DNA of 64,000 bases from Roseateles sp. (GCF_019237615.1 NZ_JAFAGT010000071.1:1-64000); one strand, 5' to 3'. Numbered from the stretch's first letter, positions 27,017-36,269 are shown. Notes: generated by a model not told the origin, from the sequence alone. Made by a program: numbers and translations.

Positions 27017-28051
27017 TCAGCGGCGGCGGCGGGCGCGCCGCACGCCCGCCAGGACCGCCAGCCCGAGCGCCAGCAAAAGCGCCTGCGCCGGCTCGGGCAC
27101 CGCCACGGCCAGCGCCTGCGCGCCCAGCACCGCGTGCAGCGCCGCGGTGGGATGCTCGTAGTCCCAGTACAGGTAGGCATCGGGGTTGCCGCAGACGCTT
27201 GGCGCCGGGCCGCCCGGCAGTGCCTGGCCACCGACGTCGCCCGTGTAGCAGGCGCCGGTCACGTTGGAGAAGCCATAGGCCGAAGGGTTGGCGGTGATCG
27301 CGGTATGCGCGGCGTAGACGTCGAACTGGCGGATGTCCAGCGCCGAGAAGGCTGGCTGCGCCAGCGTGCCGGCGAGCGCGGCGTTGAACGCCTGGCTCGC
27401 CCCCTGGGCCAGCGCGGACAGGCCGGCCGACCCGCGCGAGTTCACGGCCGGGATCAGCGACAGGTCAGGAAGATTGGCGACCAGGAAATGCGTCGCGCCC
27501 AGGCTCGACAGCCCCTGGATCGCACCACCAATCGACTGCATCGACTGGCTGATCGCAGCGCCGACCGCCCCGGGGTTGCCCTGGGCGGCGGCGCCAATGG
27601 CGTCGGACATGTCGTTGGCACCTATCCACAGCACGAACAGCGCACCGGCGTCGGCCTGCGCATGGCCGGCCGTGAAGGCGCCGATCTGCTGGTTGAAGCT
27701 CAGCGCGCTGGCCGGCAGCCCGGCGGCCATGTAGCCGGTGCGCGCGCCGCCGTAGGCGTAGTCCGTGCCGCCCAGCACGGAGGGGCTCAGACTCAGGCCC
27801 AGGCCGGCCGCCAGATGATCGGCGTAGCTCAGGCCGTTGGTGAAGCGGCCGACGATGCTGCCGTTGCTGTAGTAGCTCGTGCTGGGCACCGCGCCACCGG
27901 TGACGACAAGGTCGTTGCCGACGTCCGACAGGCTGTCGCCGAACACGAACAGGTTGGAATACGGCTGAGCCCGGGCCAGGGCCGCAAGGCCGAGGCCTGC
28001 GGCCAGCAGGACCAGGGGGCGCACCCAGCGGCGCAGGAAGCTTTGCCTCAT
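27017..28051 (-). CDS. SGNH/GDSL hydrolase with a PEP-CTERM sorting signal
   Basis: A 344-residue exported esterase/lipase-like protein. A signal peptide (RPLVLLAAGLGLAALARA) precedes block I FVFGDSLSDVGND with the nucleophilic Ser, block III WIGANDMSD, and the catalytic DYEHP near residue 307. The C-terminus is VPEPAQALLLALGLAVLAGV followed by RRARRRR: a PEP motif, a membrane segment and an Arg cluster, the exosortase (EpsH) sorting tag. It is expected to be processed and anchored or released at the surface. No exosortase gene lies in this window. Confidence 0.9.
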   Translation of the reverse strand: MRQSFLRRWVRPLVLLAAGLGLAALARAQPYSNLFVFGDSLSDVGNDLVVTGGAVPSTSYYSNGSIVGRFTNGLSYADHLAAGLGLSLSPSVLGGTDYAYGGARTGYMAAGLPASALSFNQQIGAFTAGHAQADAGALFVLWIGANDMSDAIGAAAQGNPGAVGAAISQSMQSIGGAIQGLSSLGATHFLVANLPDLSLIPAVNSRGSAGLSALAQGASQAFNAALAGTLAQPAFSALDIRQFDVYAAHTAITANPSAYGFSNVTGACYTGDVGGQALPGGPAPSVCGNPDAYLYWDYEHPTAALHAVLGAQALAVAVPEPAQALLLALGLAVLAGVRRARRRR

Positions 28052-28088
28052 GTCGTGATGGCTTTCCGGTGAACGCGAAGGCGAGTGG

Positions 28089-28107
28089 CGGCAGGCGTCG
28101 CCTGCCG
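28089..28107. promoter_or_regulatory. Perfect hairpin in the SGNH/aminotransferase intergenic region
   Basis: CGGCAGGC-GTC-GCCTGCCG, an 8-bp stem with a 3-base loop, lies 38 bases upstream of the SGNH hydrolase start in the 250-base divergent gap (28052-28301). No T-run follows on either strand, so it is not a standard terminator. It may shape the 5' untranslated region of the hydrolase mRNA. I see no known riboswitch and no clear gene in the rest of the gap. Confidence 0.3.
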
Positions 28108-28301
28108 TGCAGGCGCGGTCGGCGAGGTTGAGGGGCCGGGGCATTCTGGAGGGAGATCCGTCCGCCGCAGGCGGGCTGGCCACGCCGCCATCCTTCATTG
28201 TTGGGATGCCACGGATCCGGTCATTTACCATGGCGCCGGCCCGACCGCTCGTCGTCGGGCCACGTCGCTCGGACGGTTCCGGGCGCTCACGTGACATTGC
28301 C

Positions 28302-29522
28302 ATGACCTCTTCCCCTTCCGCCTCCGGCGGCAAGCGCCGTTTCGCGCGCATCGACCGCCTCCCACCCTACGTCTTCAACATCACGGCCGAGCTCAAGCTC
28401 GCGGCCCGCCGGCGTGGGGAGGACATCATCGACATGAGCATGGGCAACCCCGACGGGGCCACGCCGGCGCACATCGTCGCCAAGCTCGCCGAGGTGGCCC
28501 AGCGGCCCGACACCCACGGCTACTCGGCCAGCAAGGGCATCCCGCGGCTGCGCCGCGCGATCTCGCATTGGTACGAGCGCCGCTACGGCGTGGCCATGGA
28601 CCCCGACAGCGAGGCCATCGTCACCATAGGCTCCAAGGAGGGTCTGGCCCACCTGATGCTGGCCACGCTGGACCGCGGCGACACGGTGCTGGTGCCAGAC
28701 CCAAGCTACCCCATCCACATCTACGGCGCCGTCATCGCCGGCGCCGACATCCGCGCCATCCCCGTCAGCAGCGAGGTGGACTTCTTCGCCGAGTTGGAGA
28801 AGACCATACGCGGCAGCTACCCGAAGCCCAAGATGATGGTGTTCGGCTTCCCGTCCAACCCGACGGCGCAATGCGTGGATCTGGGATTTTTCGAGCGCGT
28901 CGTCGCGCTGGCCAAGAAGCACGACATCCTCGTCGTGCACGACCTGGCCTATGCCGACATCGTGTTCGACGGCTACCAGGCGCCGTCCATCATGCAGGTG
29001 CCCGGCGCCAAGGACGTGGCGGTGGAGTTCTTCACGCTCAGCAAGAGCTACAACATGGCCGGCTGGCGCATCGGCTTCATGGTCGGCAATGCCGACCTCG
29101 TCGCGGCGCTGGCGCGCATCAAGAGCTATCACGACTACGGCAGCTTCACGCCGGTGCAGGTGGCCGCCATCGCCGCGCTGGAGGGCGACCAGCAGTGCGT
29201 GCACGACATCGCCGCCAGCTACCAGCGCCGCCGCGACGTGCTCCACAAGGGGCTCACCGAGGCCGGCTGGGCCGTCGACTGCCCCAAGGCCAGCATGTAC
29301 ATCTGGGCGCCCATCCCCGAGCCCTACCGTGCGCTGGGCTCGTTGGAGTTCGCGCGCCAGCTGCTGGAGAAGGCCAAGGTCTGCGTGTCGCCCGGCATAG
29401 GCTTCGGCGACCACGGCGACGGCCATGTGCGCTTCGCGCTGATCGAGAACGAGTCGCGCATCCGCCAGGCGGTGCGGGGCATCAAGGCCATGTTCAAGGC
29501 CGACGGAGTCCTGCCACCATGA
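28302..29522 (+). CDS. Class I/II aminotransferase, AlaC-like
   Basis: A 406-residue PLP enzyme. Family features are [20 protein letters not shown] near residue 25, [15 protein letters not shown], the PLP-phosphate region, NPTAQCVD and the PLP Lys in [18 protein letters not shown] near 245. AlaC-type enzymes transaminate pyruvate/glutamate and related amino acids; the exact substrate is not fixed by sequence. The ATG at 28302 gives the usual N-terminus. It overlaps gph by four bases. Confidence 0.9.
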   Translation: MTSSPSASGGKRRFARIDRLPPYVFNITAELKLAARRRGEDIIDMSMGNPDGATPAHIVAKLAEVAQRPDTHGYSASKGIPRLRRAISHWYERRYGVAMDPDSEAIVTIGSKEGLAHLMLATLDRGDTVLVPDPSYPIHIYGAVIAGADIRAIPVSSEVDFFAELEKTIRGSYPKPKMMVFGFPSNPTAQCVDLGFFERVVALAKKHDILVVHDLAYADIVFDGYQAPSIMQVPGAKDVAVEFFTLSKSYNMAGWRIGFMVGNADLVAALARIKSYHDYGSFTPVQVAAIAALEGDQQCVHDIAASYQRRRDVLHKGLTEAGWAVDCPKASMYIWAPIPEPYRALGSLEFARQLLEKAKVCVSPGIGFGDHGDGHVRFALIENESRIRQAVRGIKAMFKADGVLPP

Positions 29523-30175
29523 TCGCGCCCCGGGCCTGCATCCTCGATCTCGACGGCACCCTGGTCGACACGCTGGGCGACTTCGTCGCCGTGCTGGGCC
29601 TCGTGCTGTCCGACCTCGGTCTGCCGCCGGTGACGCGCGGCTTCGTCGAGCACACCATAGGCCGTGGCAGCGAACACCTGGTGCGCACGACGCTGGCCCG
29701 GGTGGGCGCCGACGCGGCGCTGTTCGAGCACGCCTGGGTGCTCTACCAGCGGCACTACGCCGAAGTGAACGGCGAGCACGCCGCGGTCTATCCGGGCGTC
29801 GTCGCGGGGCTGCAGGCGCTGCGGGCACGCGGCCTGCCGCTGGCCGTGCTGACCAACAAGCCCGCGGCGCCGGCGCGCGAACTGCTGAGGCGCAAGGGTC
29901 TGGACGGCTATTTCCAGCAGGTCTTCGGCGGCGACGACTTCGCGCGCAAGAAGCCGGACCCGCTGCCACTCGTCAAGACCTGCGAGACCCTGGGAACGCC
30001 ACCCGCGACGACATGGATGGTGGGCGACTCGCGCAACGACGCCGAGGCCGCGCGCGCGGCCGGCTGCCCGCTGGTCCTCGTGACCTACGGCTACAACCAC
30101 GGCGAGGACATCCGCGCCGTGCCGGCGCTGCAGCACCTGGAGCGGCTGGACGCGCTGGCGCTGCCCGCCGGCTGA
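29519..30175 (+). CDS. gph: Phosphoglycolate phosphatase
   Basis: A 218-residue HAD phosphatase that removes phosphate from 2-phosphoglycolate formed during DNA repair or RubisCO oxygenation. Motif I is [14 protein letters not shown] near residue 9, motif II VLTNKP near 115, motif III Lys in [10 protein letters not shown] and motif [17 protein letters not shown] near 168. Its ATG overlaps the aminotransferase stop. In related genomes gph commonly neighbours rpe and trpE; here it is separated from both. Confidence 0.92.
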   Translation: MIAPRACILDLDGTLVDTLGDFVAVLGLVLSDLGLPPVTRGFVEHTIGRGSEHLVRTTLARVGADAALFEHAWVLYQRHYAEVNGEHAAVYPGVVAGLQALRARGLPLAVLTNKPAAPARELLRRKGLDGYFQQVFGGDDFARKKPDPLPLVKTCETLGTPPATTWMVGDSRNDAEAARAAGCPLVLVTYGYNHGEDIRAVPALQHLERLDALALPAG

Positions 30176-30196
30176 GGCACGGCCGTGCCGCCGTGC

Positions 30197-31498
30197 TCAG
30201 GGCGGCAGCTGACGCTTGTGGGCGTACATGGCCGCGTCGGCCCGCGCCAGCAGCTCCTCGGCCGTGCGGCCGTCGGGCCCGTACAAGGCCACGCCTATGC
30301 TGGCGCTGATGGACAGCCGCTGCCCCTGGAGCAGCAGCGGCTGGGCGAGGCGGCGCGCGATGCGGTCGCCGACGCGTCGCGCGTCGCCCGGGTTCTGCAC
30401 GCCCGGGAGCAGTAGCAGGAACTCGTCACCGGCCAGCCGTGCGACGAAGTCGGCCTCGCTGAGCGCATGGCGCAGCCGCTGCGCCGCGGCGCGCAGCACC
30501 TCGTCGCCAGTCGCGTGGCCGAAGCTGTCATTGATGCGCTTGAAGCGGTCCAGATCGACGAACAGCAGCGCGAAGCCCGGCGCGCCTGCGGCGGCCGTCT
30601 CGATCTCGCGACGCACGCGCTGCTCGGCATGACTTCGATTGGGCAGGCCGGTCAGCGAGTCGTGCAGCGCCATCTGCTGCAGCTCGGCGCGCTCCAGCTC
30701 GGCTGACAGGTCGCGGATCACGCCCACGAAGCGGATCGCGGTCTCGTCGCTGATGTCGGCCACGGTCAGGTGCATGGGGAACTTGCTGCCGTCGCGTCGC
30801 AGCGCCGTCTCCATGCGGCCGGTGCCGATCATGCGCGGCAGCCCGCTGTGCAGGTAGTCCTCGACGTAGCGGGCATGCTTGTGGGCATGGCGGCTGGGCA
30901 TGAGAAGGCTGACGTTCTGGCCGATGACGTCCTCGGCGCTCCAGCCGAACAGGCGCTCCGCGGCGCGGTTGAACGAACGCAACGTGCCATGCTCGTCGAT
31001 GATGAGCACGCCTTCGGAGACCCGGTCCAGCGCGCTGCCGCAGACACGGCGCAGCGACACCATGCGGCGCGCGGCGACCAGCCGCTCGCGGAAGGCCCGG
31101 GTGGAAAGCGGCTTGGCCAGGAAGTAGTCCACCATGCCGCGCGCACGCCGCTCCAGCAGGTGCAGCAACTCGGGGCTGCCGCCCAGCACCATGATGGGCA
31201 GCCAGTCCTTGAAGAGCTGGTCGCGCAGGCGTTCGACCAGGCCCACCAGCGCCTGGCGCCCGATGGCCTCGTCGATCAGCACGAGCTCCACGCGCGACTG
31301 CCGGACCAGCGACTCGGCCGCGCCGGCGCCGGCCGCGTGCAGCAGCTCCAACCCCTGGCCGGCGCGCAGCGGCCGCAGCTGCTGCAGCACCTCCTCGTCC
31401 GGCGACACGAGGAGCAGACGCAGCGCCGTGCGCGCGGCGCCCTGCGCCTTGGGCGGCGACAGCGCCGGGTCGTGCATGGCTTCAGCCAATGTCGGCAT
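30197..31498 (-). CDS. Receiver-like, PAS and GGDEF diguanylate cyclase
   Basis: A 433-residue cytoplasmic protein. A receiver-like domain (residues about 25-150; LRLLLVSPDEEVLQQL, VELVLIDEAIG, and DYFLAKPLS with the conserved Lys) is followed by PAS (about 155-275; GVLIIDEHGTLRSFNRAAER) and GGDEF (about 275-430). The active site reads RLAGDEFLLLL, a functional variant (AGDEF), with LFVDLDRFKRIND and the SLTGLPNR start. The I-site Arg is replaced (SEAD), so product inhibition is probably lost. Its start overlaps the HD-GYP gene by 17 bases. Confidence 0.92.
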   Translation of the reverse strand: MPTLAEAMHDPALSPPKAQGAARTALRLLLVSPDEEVLQQLRPLRAGQGLELLHAAGAGAAESLVRQSRVELVLIDEAIGRQALVGLVERLRDQLFKDWLPIMVLGGSPELLHLLERRARGMVDYFLAKPLSTRAFRERLVAARRMVSLRRVCGSALDRVSEGVLIIDEHGTLRSFNRAAERLFGWSAEDVIGQNVSLLMPSRHAHKHARYVEDYLHSGLPRMIGTGRMETALRRDGSKFPMHLTVADISDETAIRFVGVIRDLSAELERAELQQMALHDSLTGLPNRSHAEQRVRREIETAAAGAPGFALLFVDLDRFKRINDSFGHATGDEVLRAAAQRLRHALSEADFVARLAGDEFLLLLPGVQNPGDARRVGDRIARRLAQPLLLQGQRLSISASIGVALYGPDGRTAEELLARADAAMYAHKRQLPP

Positions 31499-32564
31499 CC
31501 TGGAAGTGATGTCTGATCTCCTGTACCCGATGCCGGTTGCGGCTCAGCGCGGCAACCACGTCGGGATCGAAATGCCGGCCGTCATGCGCCTGGATGTACG
31601 CCAGCGCCTCGGCGAAGCTCCAGGCGCTCTTGTAAGGCCGCGTTGAGGTGAGCGCATCCAGCACGTCGGCCACGGCCACGATGCGTGCGCTCTCCGGGAT
31701 GTCGGTGGCCGCCAGGCCGCAGGGGTAGCCGCCCCCGTCCCAGCGTTCGTGATGGTGGAGCGCGATCTCGGTCGCCATCGCCAGCAGCTCGTTGCCCTCG
31801 CCCTCGGGCGCGCGCAGGATGGCTGCGCCCTTGACGGTGTGCTCCTGCATGATCTCGCGCTCCTGCGGAGTCAGCGGACCGGCCTTGAGCAGGATGGCGT
31901 CGGGGATCGCGATCTTGCCGATGTCGTGCAGCGGGCTGGCATTGAGCATCAGCTCGCAGCGCTCGTCGTCCCAGCCCAGCTCGCGGGCCAAAAGCGCCGA
32001 GACATGGCTCATGCGCAGGATGTGCGCGCCGGTCTCGTTGTCGCGGAACTCCGCGGCGCGCCCCAGCATGCGCAGGATCTGCAGTCGCGACTGGCGCAGC
32101 GCCGACGTGCGCTGCTGTACCGTCGCCTCCAGCTCGCTCTTCTGCTCCCGCAGCAGGTGACGGTTCATGTGGCCGGTGGCGTGCATCTGGATGCGCAGCA
32201 GCAGCTCGTTGGTATCGAAGGGCTTGGCCACGTAGTCGCAGGCGCCGGCCGACAACGCCCGCACCTGGTTGCCGCGACGCGAATCGCCGCTGACGACGAC
32301 GAGCGGCGGCATGTTGTCGCCATAGCGCTCGCGCAACACGGCCAGCACCTCCCAGCCATCCATGTGCGGCAGGTCCAGGTCCAGCAGCACCGCGTCGAAG
32401 CCACGCGCGTCGGACCAGGCGCGCAGCTCGCGCGGGTCGGCCACCAGCGTCGGCGGCGCGAAGCCGGCCGACCGCAGCAGCTCGTCGAGCAGGGCCAGCG
32501 TCGTGGGGTCGTCATCGACCACCAGTACGCGGCCACCATGCAGCAAGGGGCGCGACGGCAGCAT
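31482..32564 (-). CDS. Response regulator with HD-GYP phosphodiesterase domain
   Basis: A 360-residue RpfG-like protein. The receiver domain has RVLVVDDDPTTLALL, the phosphoacceptor Asp in VLLDLDLPHMDGWEVL and Lys in YVAKPFD. A coiled linker leads to the HD-GYP domain with HILRMSHVSALLA, SPLHDIGKIAIPD and HHERWDGGGYPCGL. It hydrolyses cyclic-di-GMP to pGpG or GMP when phosphorylated by a partner kinase. It lies between a cyclase and a chemoreceptor gene on the same strand, implying shared regulation. Confidence 0.94.
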   Translation of the reverse strand: MLPSRPLLHGGRVLVVDDDPTTLALLDELLRSAGFAPPTLVADPRELRAWSDARGFDAVLLDLDLPHMDGWEVLAVLRERYGDNMPPLVVVSGDSRRGNQVRALSAGACDYVAKPFDTNELLLRIQMHATGHMNRHLLREQKSELEATVQQRTSALRQSRLQILRMLGRAAEFRDNETGAHILRMSHVSALLARELGWDDERCELMLNASPLHDIGKIAIPDAILLKAGPLTPQEREIMQEHTVKGAAILRAPEGEGNELLAMATEIALHHHERWDGGGYPCGLAATDIPESARIVAVADVLDALTSTRPYKSAWSFAEALAYIQAHDGRHFDPDVVAALSRNRHRVQEIRHHFQDADIG

Positions 32565-32565
32565 T

Positions 32566-34107
32566 TCAGGCCTCCCGGTAGACGGCGACCGCCTGGATCA
32601 GCTGCTGCGCGCGCTGGTTCAGCTCGGCGGCGGCCGCTGCGCTCTGCGCCACCATGGCCATGTTCTGCCGCGTCAGGTCCTGCAGGCGATCCAGGTCCGC
32701 GTGCACCTCCCGAACGCCGCCGGCCTGCTGGGCCGACTCCGACGCGATCTCGCCCACCAGGCGGCTGACCTCGTTCACCTGCGCCAGGATCTCCTCCCCC
32801 GTGCGGTCGGCCGTGGCCACGCCCTCGGCGCTCTCGCCGATATGCCGCAGCGAGTCGTCGACCAGCGCGCGGATCTCGCGGGCCGCCTGCGCCGAGCTCT
32901 GGGACAGTGCACGCACCTCCTGCGCCACGACGGCGAAGCCGCGCCCCGCCGGGCCGGCCCTGGCCGCCTCGACCGAGGCGTTCAAGGCCAGCACGTTGGT
33001 CTGGAAGGCCAGGCCGTCCATGGTGGCGACGATGTCCGCAATGCGACGGCTGGCCTGGCTGAGCTCGTTCATGCGCCGCACGGCGTCGCGCATCGCATCG
33101 CCGCCGCGATGGGCCACCGCGGCGGCCTGCTCGGCCAGCGCGCGTACCTGCCCCGCCGCGCGCGCATTCGCGTCGCTGCTGCGGCCCAGCGCGCCCACCG
33201 CCTCGCCGGCCCGGCTCAGCTGCTCCGCCGCCGAACGGCTGCGCGCGCTGACGTCGGCGCTGCCGGCCTTCACCTCGTCGCTGGCCTGCGCCAGCCGCTC
33301 CATCTGGCCCGCCACGTCGGACACCAGCGACCTCAGGTTGAGGCCCGCCTGGTTGACCGAGCGCATCAGCAGGCCCAGCTCGTCGAGCCGCCCCAGTTCG
33401 CTGACGGCAATGGGTTCGCCGCTCGCCACGCGCGCTGCCTGGGCCGCGATGTGGCGCACCGGGCCCAGCACCTGCCGGCGCAGGTACAGCGTCTGCGCCG
33501 CCACGGCGAGGGTCATGCCCAGCGCGACGGCCAGCGGCGTGGGGCCGGCGAACTGCACCGGCAGCAGCGCCAGCGGCACGGCGAGCACGCCCGCCAGCAG
33601 CAGCCGCGCCTGCAGCGACAGCAGGCGCCAGGCGCTCAACGGCCTGAGCCAGTCGGAGCGGACGAGCAGGCCCTGGCGGAAGGTCCAGCCGCGCATCAGG
33701 CCGTCGCGAAAGCGCTGGTAGAGCCTCTCCGCCCGCGCGACCTCGTCGGCGCCCACCGGCGTGCGCACCGACATGTAGCCCCAGGGCCGCCCGCCACGCC
33801 GCACCATCGTGGCGTTGGCGCGCACCCAATAGAAGGCACCGTCCTTGCGGCGGTTCTTGACCAGCGCCGACCACGACTGCCCCCGCTTCAGCGTGGCCCA
33901 CATGTCGGCAAACGCGGCACGCGGCATGTCGGGGTGGCGCACCAGGTTGTGGGGCTGCCCCACCAGCTCCTCATGCGAGAAGCCGCTGACCTCGGCGAAG
34001 ACGCCATTGGCATAGACGATCCGGCTGTCCAGGTCGGTCGTCGACATGAGCGTCGCGCCATCGGGCACCTGGTGCTCCTGCCGCGTCACGGGTTGGTTGT
34101 CTCGCAT
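32566..34107 (-). CDS. Aer-like methyl-accepting chemotaxis protein
   Basis: A 513-residue energy/oxygen sensor. The N-terminal PAS is of Aer type: [20 protein letters not shown], then [17 protein letters not shown], the FAD-pocket region. Two adjacent hydrophobic segments near residues 155-200 form a membrane hairpin, then HAMP and a signalling coiled coil with the conserved tip [20 protein letters not shown] and EAARAG. It relays redox state to CheA. The ATG at 34107 has GGGAG eight bases upstream; one ten codons earlier lacks this. A candidate FNR site lies upstream. Confidence 0.93.
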   Translation of the reverse strand: MRDNQPVTRQEHQVPDGATLMSTTDLDSRIVYANGVFAEVSGFSHEELVGQPHNLVRHPDMPRAAFADMWATLKRGQSWSALVKNRRKDGAFYWVRANATMVRRGGRPWGYMSVRTPVGADEVARAERLYQRFRDGLMRGWTFRQGLLVRSDWLRPLSAWRLLSLQARLLLAGVLAVPLALLPVQFAGPTPLAVALGMTLAVAAQTLYLRRQVLGPVRHIAAQAARVASGEPIAVSELGRLDELGLLMRSVNQAGLNLRSLVSDVAGQMERLAQASDEVKAGSADVSARSRSAAEQLSRAGEAVGALGRSSDANARAAGQVRALAEQAAAVAHRGGDAMRDAVRRMNELSQASRRIADIVATMDGLAFQTNVLALNASVEAARAGPAGRGFAVVAQEVRALSQSSAQAAREIRALVDDSLRHIGESAEGVATADRTGEEILAQVNEVSRLVGEIASESAQQAGGVREVHADLDRLQDLTRQNMAMVAQSAAAAAELNQRAQQLIQAVAVYREA

Positions 34108-34163
34108 CTGGCACGACTCCCTCGGAAAGGCTTTCATCCACGTTGACGTGGCAGCCCCGGATC

Positions 34164-34177
34164 ATGATCGATATCAA
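34164..34177. promoter_or_regulatory. Candidate FNR/ANR-type site upstream of the Aer-like gene
   Basis: ATGAT-CGAT-ATCAA matches the FNR consensus TTGAT-N4-ATCAA at nine of ten fixed positions. It lies 57-70 bases upstream of the chemoreceptor ATG in an AT-rich intergenic region, at a distance compatible with activation. Oxygen-dependent control of an aerotaxis-type receptor would make sense, but this is inference from one site. Confidence 0.45.
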
Positions 34178-34203
34178 ACGATATTTCAAATACGTTTGAT
34201 ATC
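34170..34203. promoter_or_regulatory. Large dyad: 11-bp inverted repeat with 12-base spacer
   Basis: GATATCAAACG (34170-34180) and CGTTTGATATC (34193-34203) are perfect inverted copies. TTTGATATCAAA (34195-34206) is itself a 12-bp palindrome and GATCATGATC (34160-34169) another. The block overlaps the FNR-like site and sits between the HPt-like gene and the chemoreceptor gene. Lack of a T-run argues against a simple terminator; a multi-site operator is more likely. Confidence 0.55.
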
Positions 34204-34227
34204 AAACAAACAAGTCGTACCAAAAAA

Positions 34228-34980
34228 CTAGGACGTATGGCTTGGCAGGCCGTCGACTTCGCCCTCGCGCACCCAGCGAGGCGCATCGAGGGCCGCCCGG
34301 CCCAGGCCGCACACCACGCCGTCGAGCTCCTGCCTGACCCGCGCCGCGCGTTGCTGCAGCAGCAGGCCCGTGCCGGCCTCGCCCGCGAGCTGCCTGCAGG
34401 CGCCGACCAGGCCCTGGGCTCCCAGGCGGCGCGCCACCTGCTCGAGCCGCGTCGCGGCCGCGGCGGCCTCCTGGGCCCGCCCGGCAAGCCAGCCATGCAC
34501 GGCCTCCTGCAGCAGCCTGCGCCCCTGCTGTTCGATCGCCAGGGCCAGGCCTATGCGCGCCTCCATCCCGGCGGCGCCGAGATGCGGGCCGAACAGCTCC
34601 GGCCCGGGCGCGGCGACGGGCGGCCGCGACAAGACCTGCAAGGCCTGGCGCAGCACTGCCGCCGGCGCAGCCAAGTCGACCACCAGCGCCACGCCATCGG
34701 CCAAGGCCTCGGCCGTGCGCCGCGCATCGGCGCCATGCGTCATCCCCAGCAGCGGCGGCAGGCCATGCGTGCAATGGAAGGAGCGCAGCAGGCCGAGCGT
34801 GTCCGCCGCCGTGTCCAGGTCGACGGCCAGCAGCGCCACGGCCTCGCCCGCCTCCAGGCGGGCCATGGCCGCCTCGGCATCGACACAGGAATCAGCGCGA
34901 TAGCCGGCCCCATTCAACAAGCTGGCGAGAGTCCGCGTGCGCAACTCATCGGCCTCGACAATCAGCGCAGCCTTCCACAT
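34228..34980 (-). CDS. Receiver-like plus HPt-like protein lacking the phosphorylatable His
   Basis: A 250-residue protein. Residues 1-120 resemble a degenerate receiver (AALIVEADELRTRTLASLL, Asp in LAVDLDTAAD at 54/56). Residues about 145-225 are helical and align with HPt domains: ATRLEQVARRLGAQGL followed by GACRQL matches the AHxLKGxAxxLGAxxL...C..LE pattern, but the His is Thr177 and the following Lys-Gly is Glu-Gln. Phosphotransfer at that position is therefore impossible, suggesting a docking or antagonist role. Starts: ATG 34980, or GTG 34986. It is upstream of the chemoreceptor gene on the same strand. Confidence 0.72.
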   Translation of the reverse strand: MWKAALIVEADELRTRTLASLLNGAGYRADSCVDAEAAMARLEAGEAVALLAVDLDTAADTLGLLRSFHCTHGLPPLLGMTHGADARRTAEALADGVALVVDLAAPAAVLRQALQVLSRPPVAAPGPELFGPHLGAAGMEARIGLALAIEQQGRRLLQEAVHGWLAGRAQEAAAAATRLEQVARRLGAQGLVGACRQLAGEAGTGLLLQQRAARVRQELDGVVCGLGRAALDAPRWVREGEVDGLPSHTS

Positions 34981-35110
34981 AACCACATTGTCCGTATGGT
35001 TTAAGCATCCGGCATCCCCGACCTGGGTGTCACCAGGCCGCCTCCCGGCGGCCTCTCGCTATCATTTCCCGCTAAAGCGCCGCCCACCCGCCCGTGTTCC
35101 GAACCGTCAC

Positions 35111-35575
35111 ATGCCCACGAACGACGCCTTGGACAGGCTCTACGACAGCCCGGATTTCCTGATCCGGCGCGCACATCAGGTCGCCAGCGCCGCGTTTGCC
35201 GAGGCCTGTGCGGACCTGGACCTGACCCCCGCCCAGTACGCCGCGCTGTTCGCCCTGCGCCACCGCGCACCGATCGGCCAGAACGAACTGGGCCGCGTGA
35301 TCGCCCTGGACCGCGCCACGATGTCGCTGGTCATCCGCCTGCTGCGCGAGCGCGATCTGGTGAGTGCCAGCGACGATCCCACGGACAAGCGACGCAGCCT
35401 GCTGGCCCTCACGAGGTCGGGGCGCCTGCTGCTGTCCCGGGCCGAGAAGGCGAGCTGGCGGGCCAGCGAGGAATTGCTGGCCGTCCTCAGCCCCGCCCAG
35501 GCGGCCACGCTGATGGAGCTGCTCGGGCTGTTGACCGGCGTGCACCGCCCGGGGCCCTCACCGGCCCCCCAGTGA
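35111..35575 (+). CDS. MarR family transcriptional regulator
   Basis: A 154-residue winged-helix regulator beginning MPTNDALDRLYDSPDFLIRR. The recognition region is IGQNELGRVIALDRATMSLV, and the wing contains the family-typical DPTDKRRSLLALT. It resembles HTH regulators of aromatic-compound or stress responses. It is divergent from the HPt-like gene and convergent with the chalcone-isomerase-like gene, so its target is not obvious. An upstream in-frame start lacks homology to the family. Confidence 0.9.
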   Translation: MPTNDALDRLYDSPDFLIRRAHQVASAAFAEACADLDLTPAQYAALFALRHRAPIGQNELGRVIALDRATMSLVIRLLRERDLVSASDDPTDKRRSLLALTRSGRLLLSRAEKASWRASEELLAVLSPAQAATLMELLGLLTGVHRPGPSPAPQ

Positions 35576-35593
35576 GGACGCCGGCGGTCGACC

Positions 35594-36193
35594 TCAGCGC
35601 CGACGCTCGCGCTTGACGCCCAGCAGCGAATCCTTCAGCCCGTCGTCGGCGGGCTTCTCTCCCAGCCAGATGCGCAGCAGGGCCGAGTAGAACTCGGGCT
35701 CCTTGATGGTTTCGCCGATGGGCTTGCCGTTGAGCAGCACGGTGGAGCCGACGCCGGGCACGTAGTCCACCGAGAAGTTCTCGCCGCTACTGAGCTGCTT
35801 GCGGCTGGCGAATATCTCGCTCAGCTTGAGCACGCCGTTGATGGACTTGGCGAACTCGTCGCGGGTGACGTTGGCCTCCATGCCCTTGGTGAAGAGCTTG
35901 CCCAGCTCGTTGCCGTCGATGTCGCGCAGCATCTGGATGTGGATGCGCTTGGGGCCGGGGGCCGCCAGCACCTCCTGCGTCGTGCCGGCCTTCTGCGCCA
36001 GGTAGAGCCCCGCCGTGTAGACCTTGATGACGAACTTGTAGCGGATGCCGGCACCGTTGAGCTGCAGCTTCTGGCCGGCCAGGTCGAGCGTCGGCTCGTA
36101 CTTCACATTGGCCACCTCGACCACCTGGGCCTGGGCGCCTGGGCCACCCAGGCTGGCTGCGGCCAGCAGTGCCGCGACGATGAACACGCGCAT
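35594..36193 (-). CDS. Chalcone isomerase-like periplasmic protein
   Basis: A 199-residue exported protein. A signal peptide (MRVFIVAALLAAASLGG, cleavage near GAQAQ) precedes a domain with GIRYKFVIKVYTAGLYLAQK and GKPIGETIKEPEFYSALLRIWLG, typical of the bacterial chalcone_isomerase_like family, whose role is unknown and which is not expected to make flavonoids. It is divergent from the trp leader; the 273-base region upstream holds trpL and the attenuator-like repeats. Confidence 0.88.
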   Translation of the reverse strand: MRVFIVAALLAAASLGGPGAQAQVVEVANVKYEPTLDLAGQKLQLNGAGIRYKFVIKVYTAGLYLAQKAGTTQEVLAAPGPKRIHIQMLRDIDGNELGKLFTKGMEANVTRDEFAKSINGVLKLSEIFASRKQLSSGENFSVDYVPGVGSTVLLNGKPIGETIKEPEFYSALLRIWLGEKPADDGLKDSLLGVKRERRR

Positions 36194-36269
36194 GTCTCGC
36201 TCCGTTGTCGGGCCGCGATAGCGGCCTCTTTGCGACGCGAAGTATGGCCCGAGACGGCGAAAACCCGGC

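Noticed and set aside
28052..28301. A riboswitch upstream of the aminotransferase gene
   Set aside because: There are GC hairpins but no conserved core matching a riboswitch class known to me; only the perfect 8-bp hairpin is reported.
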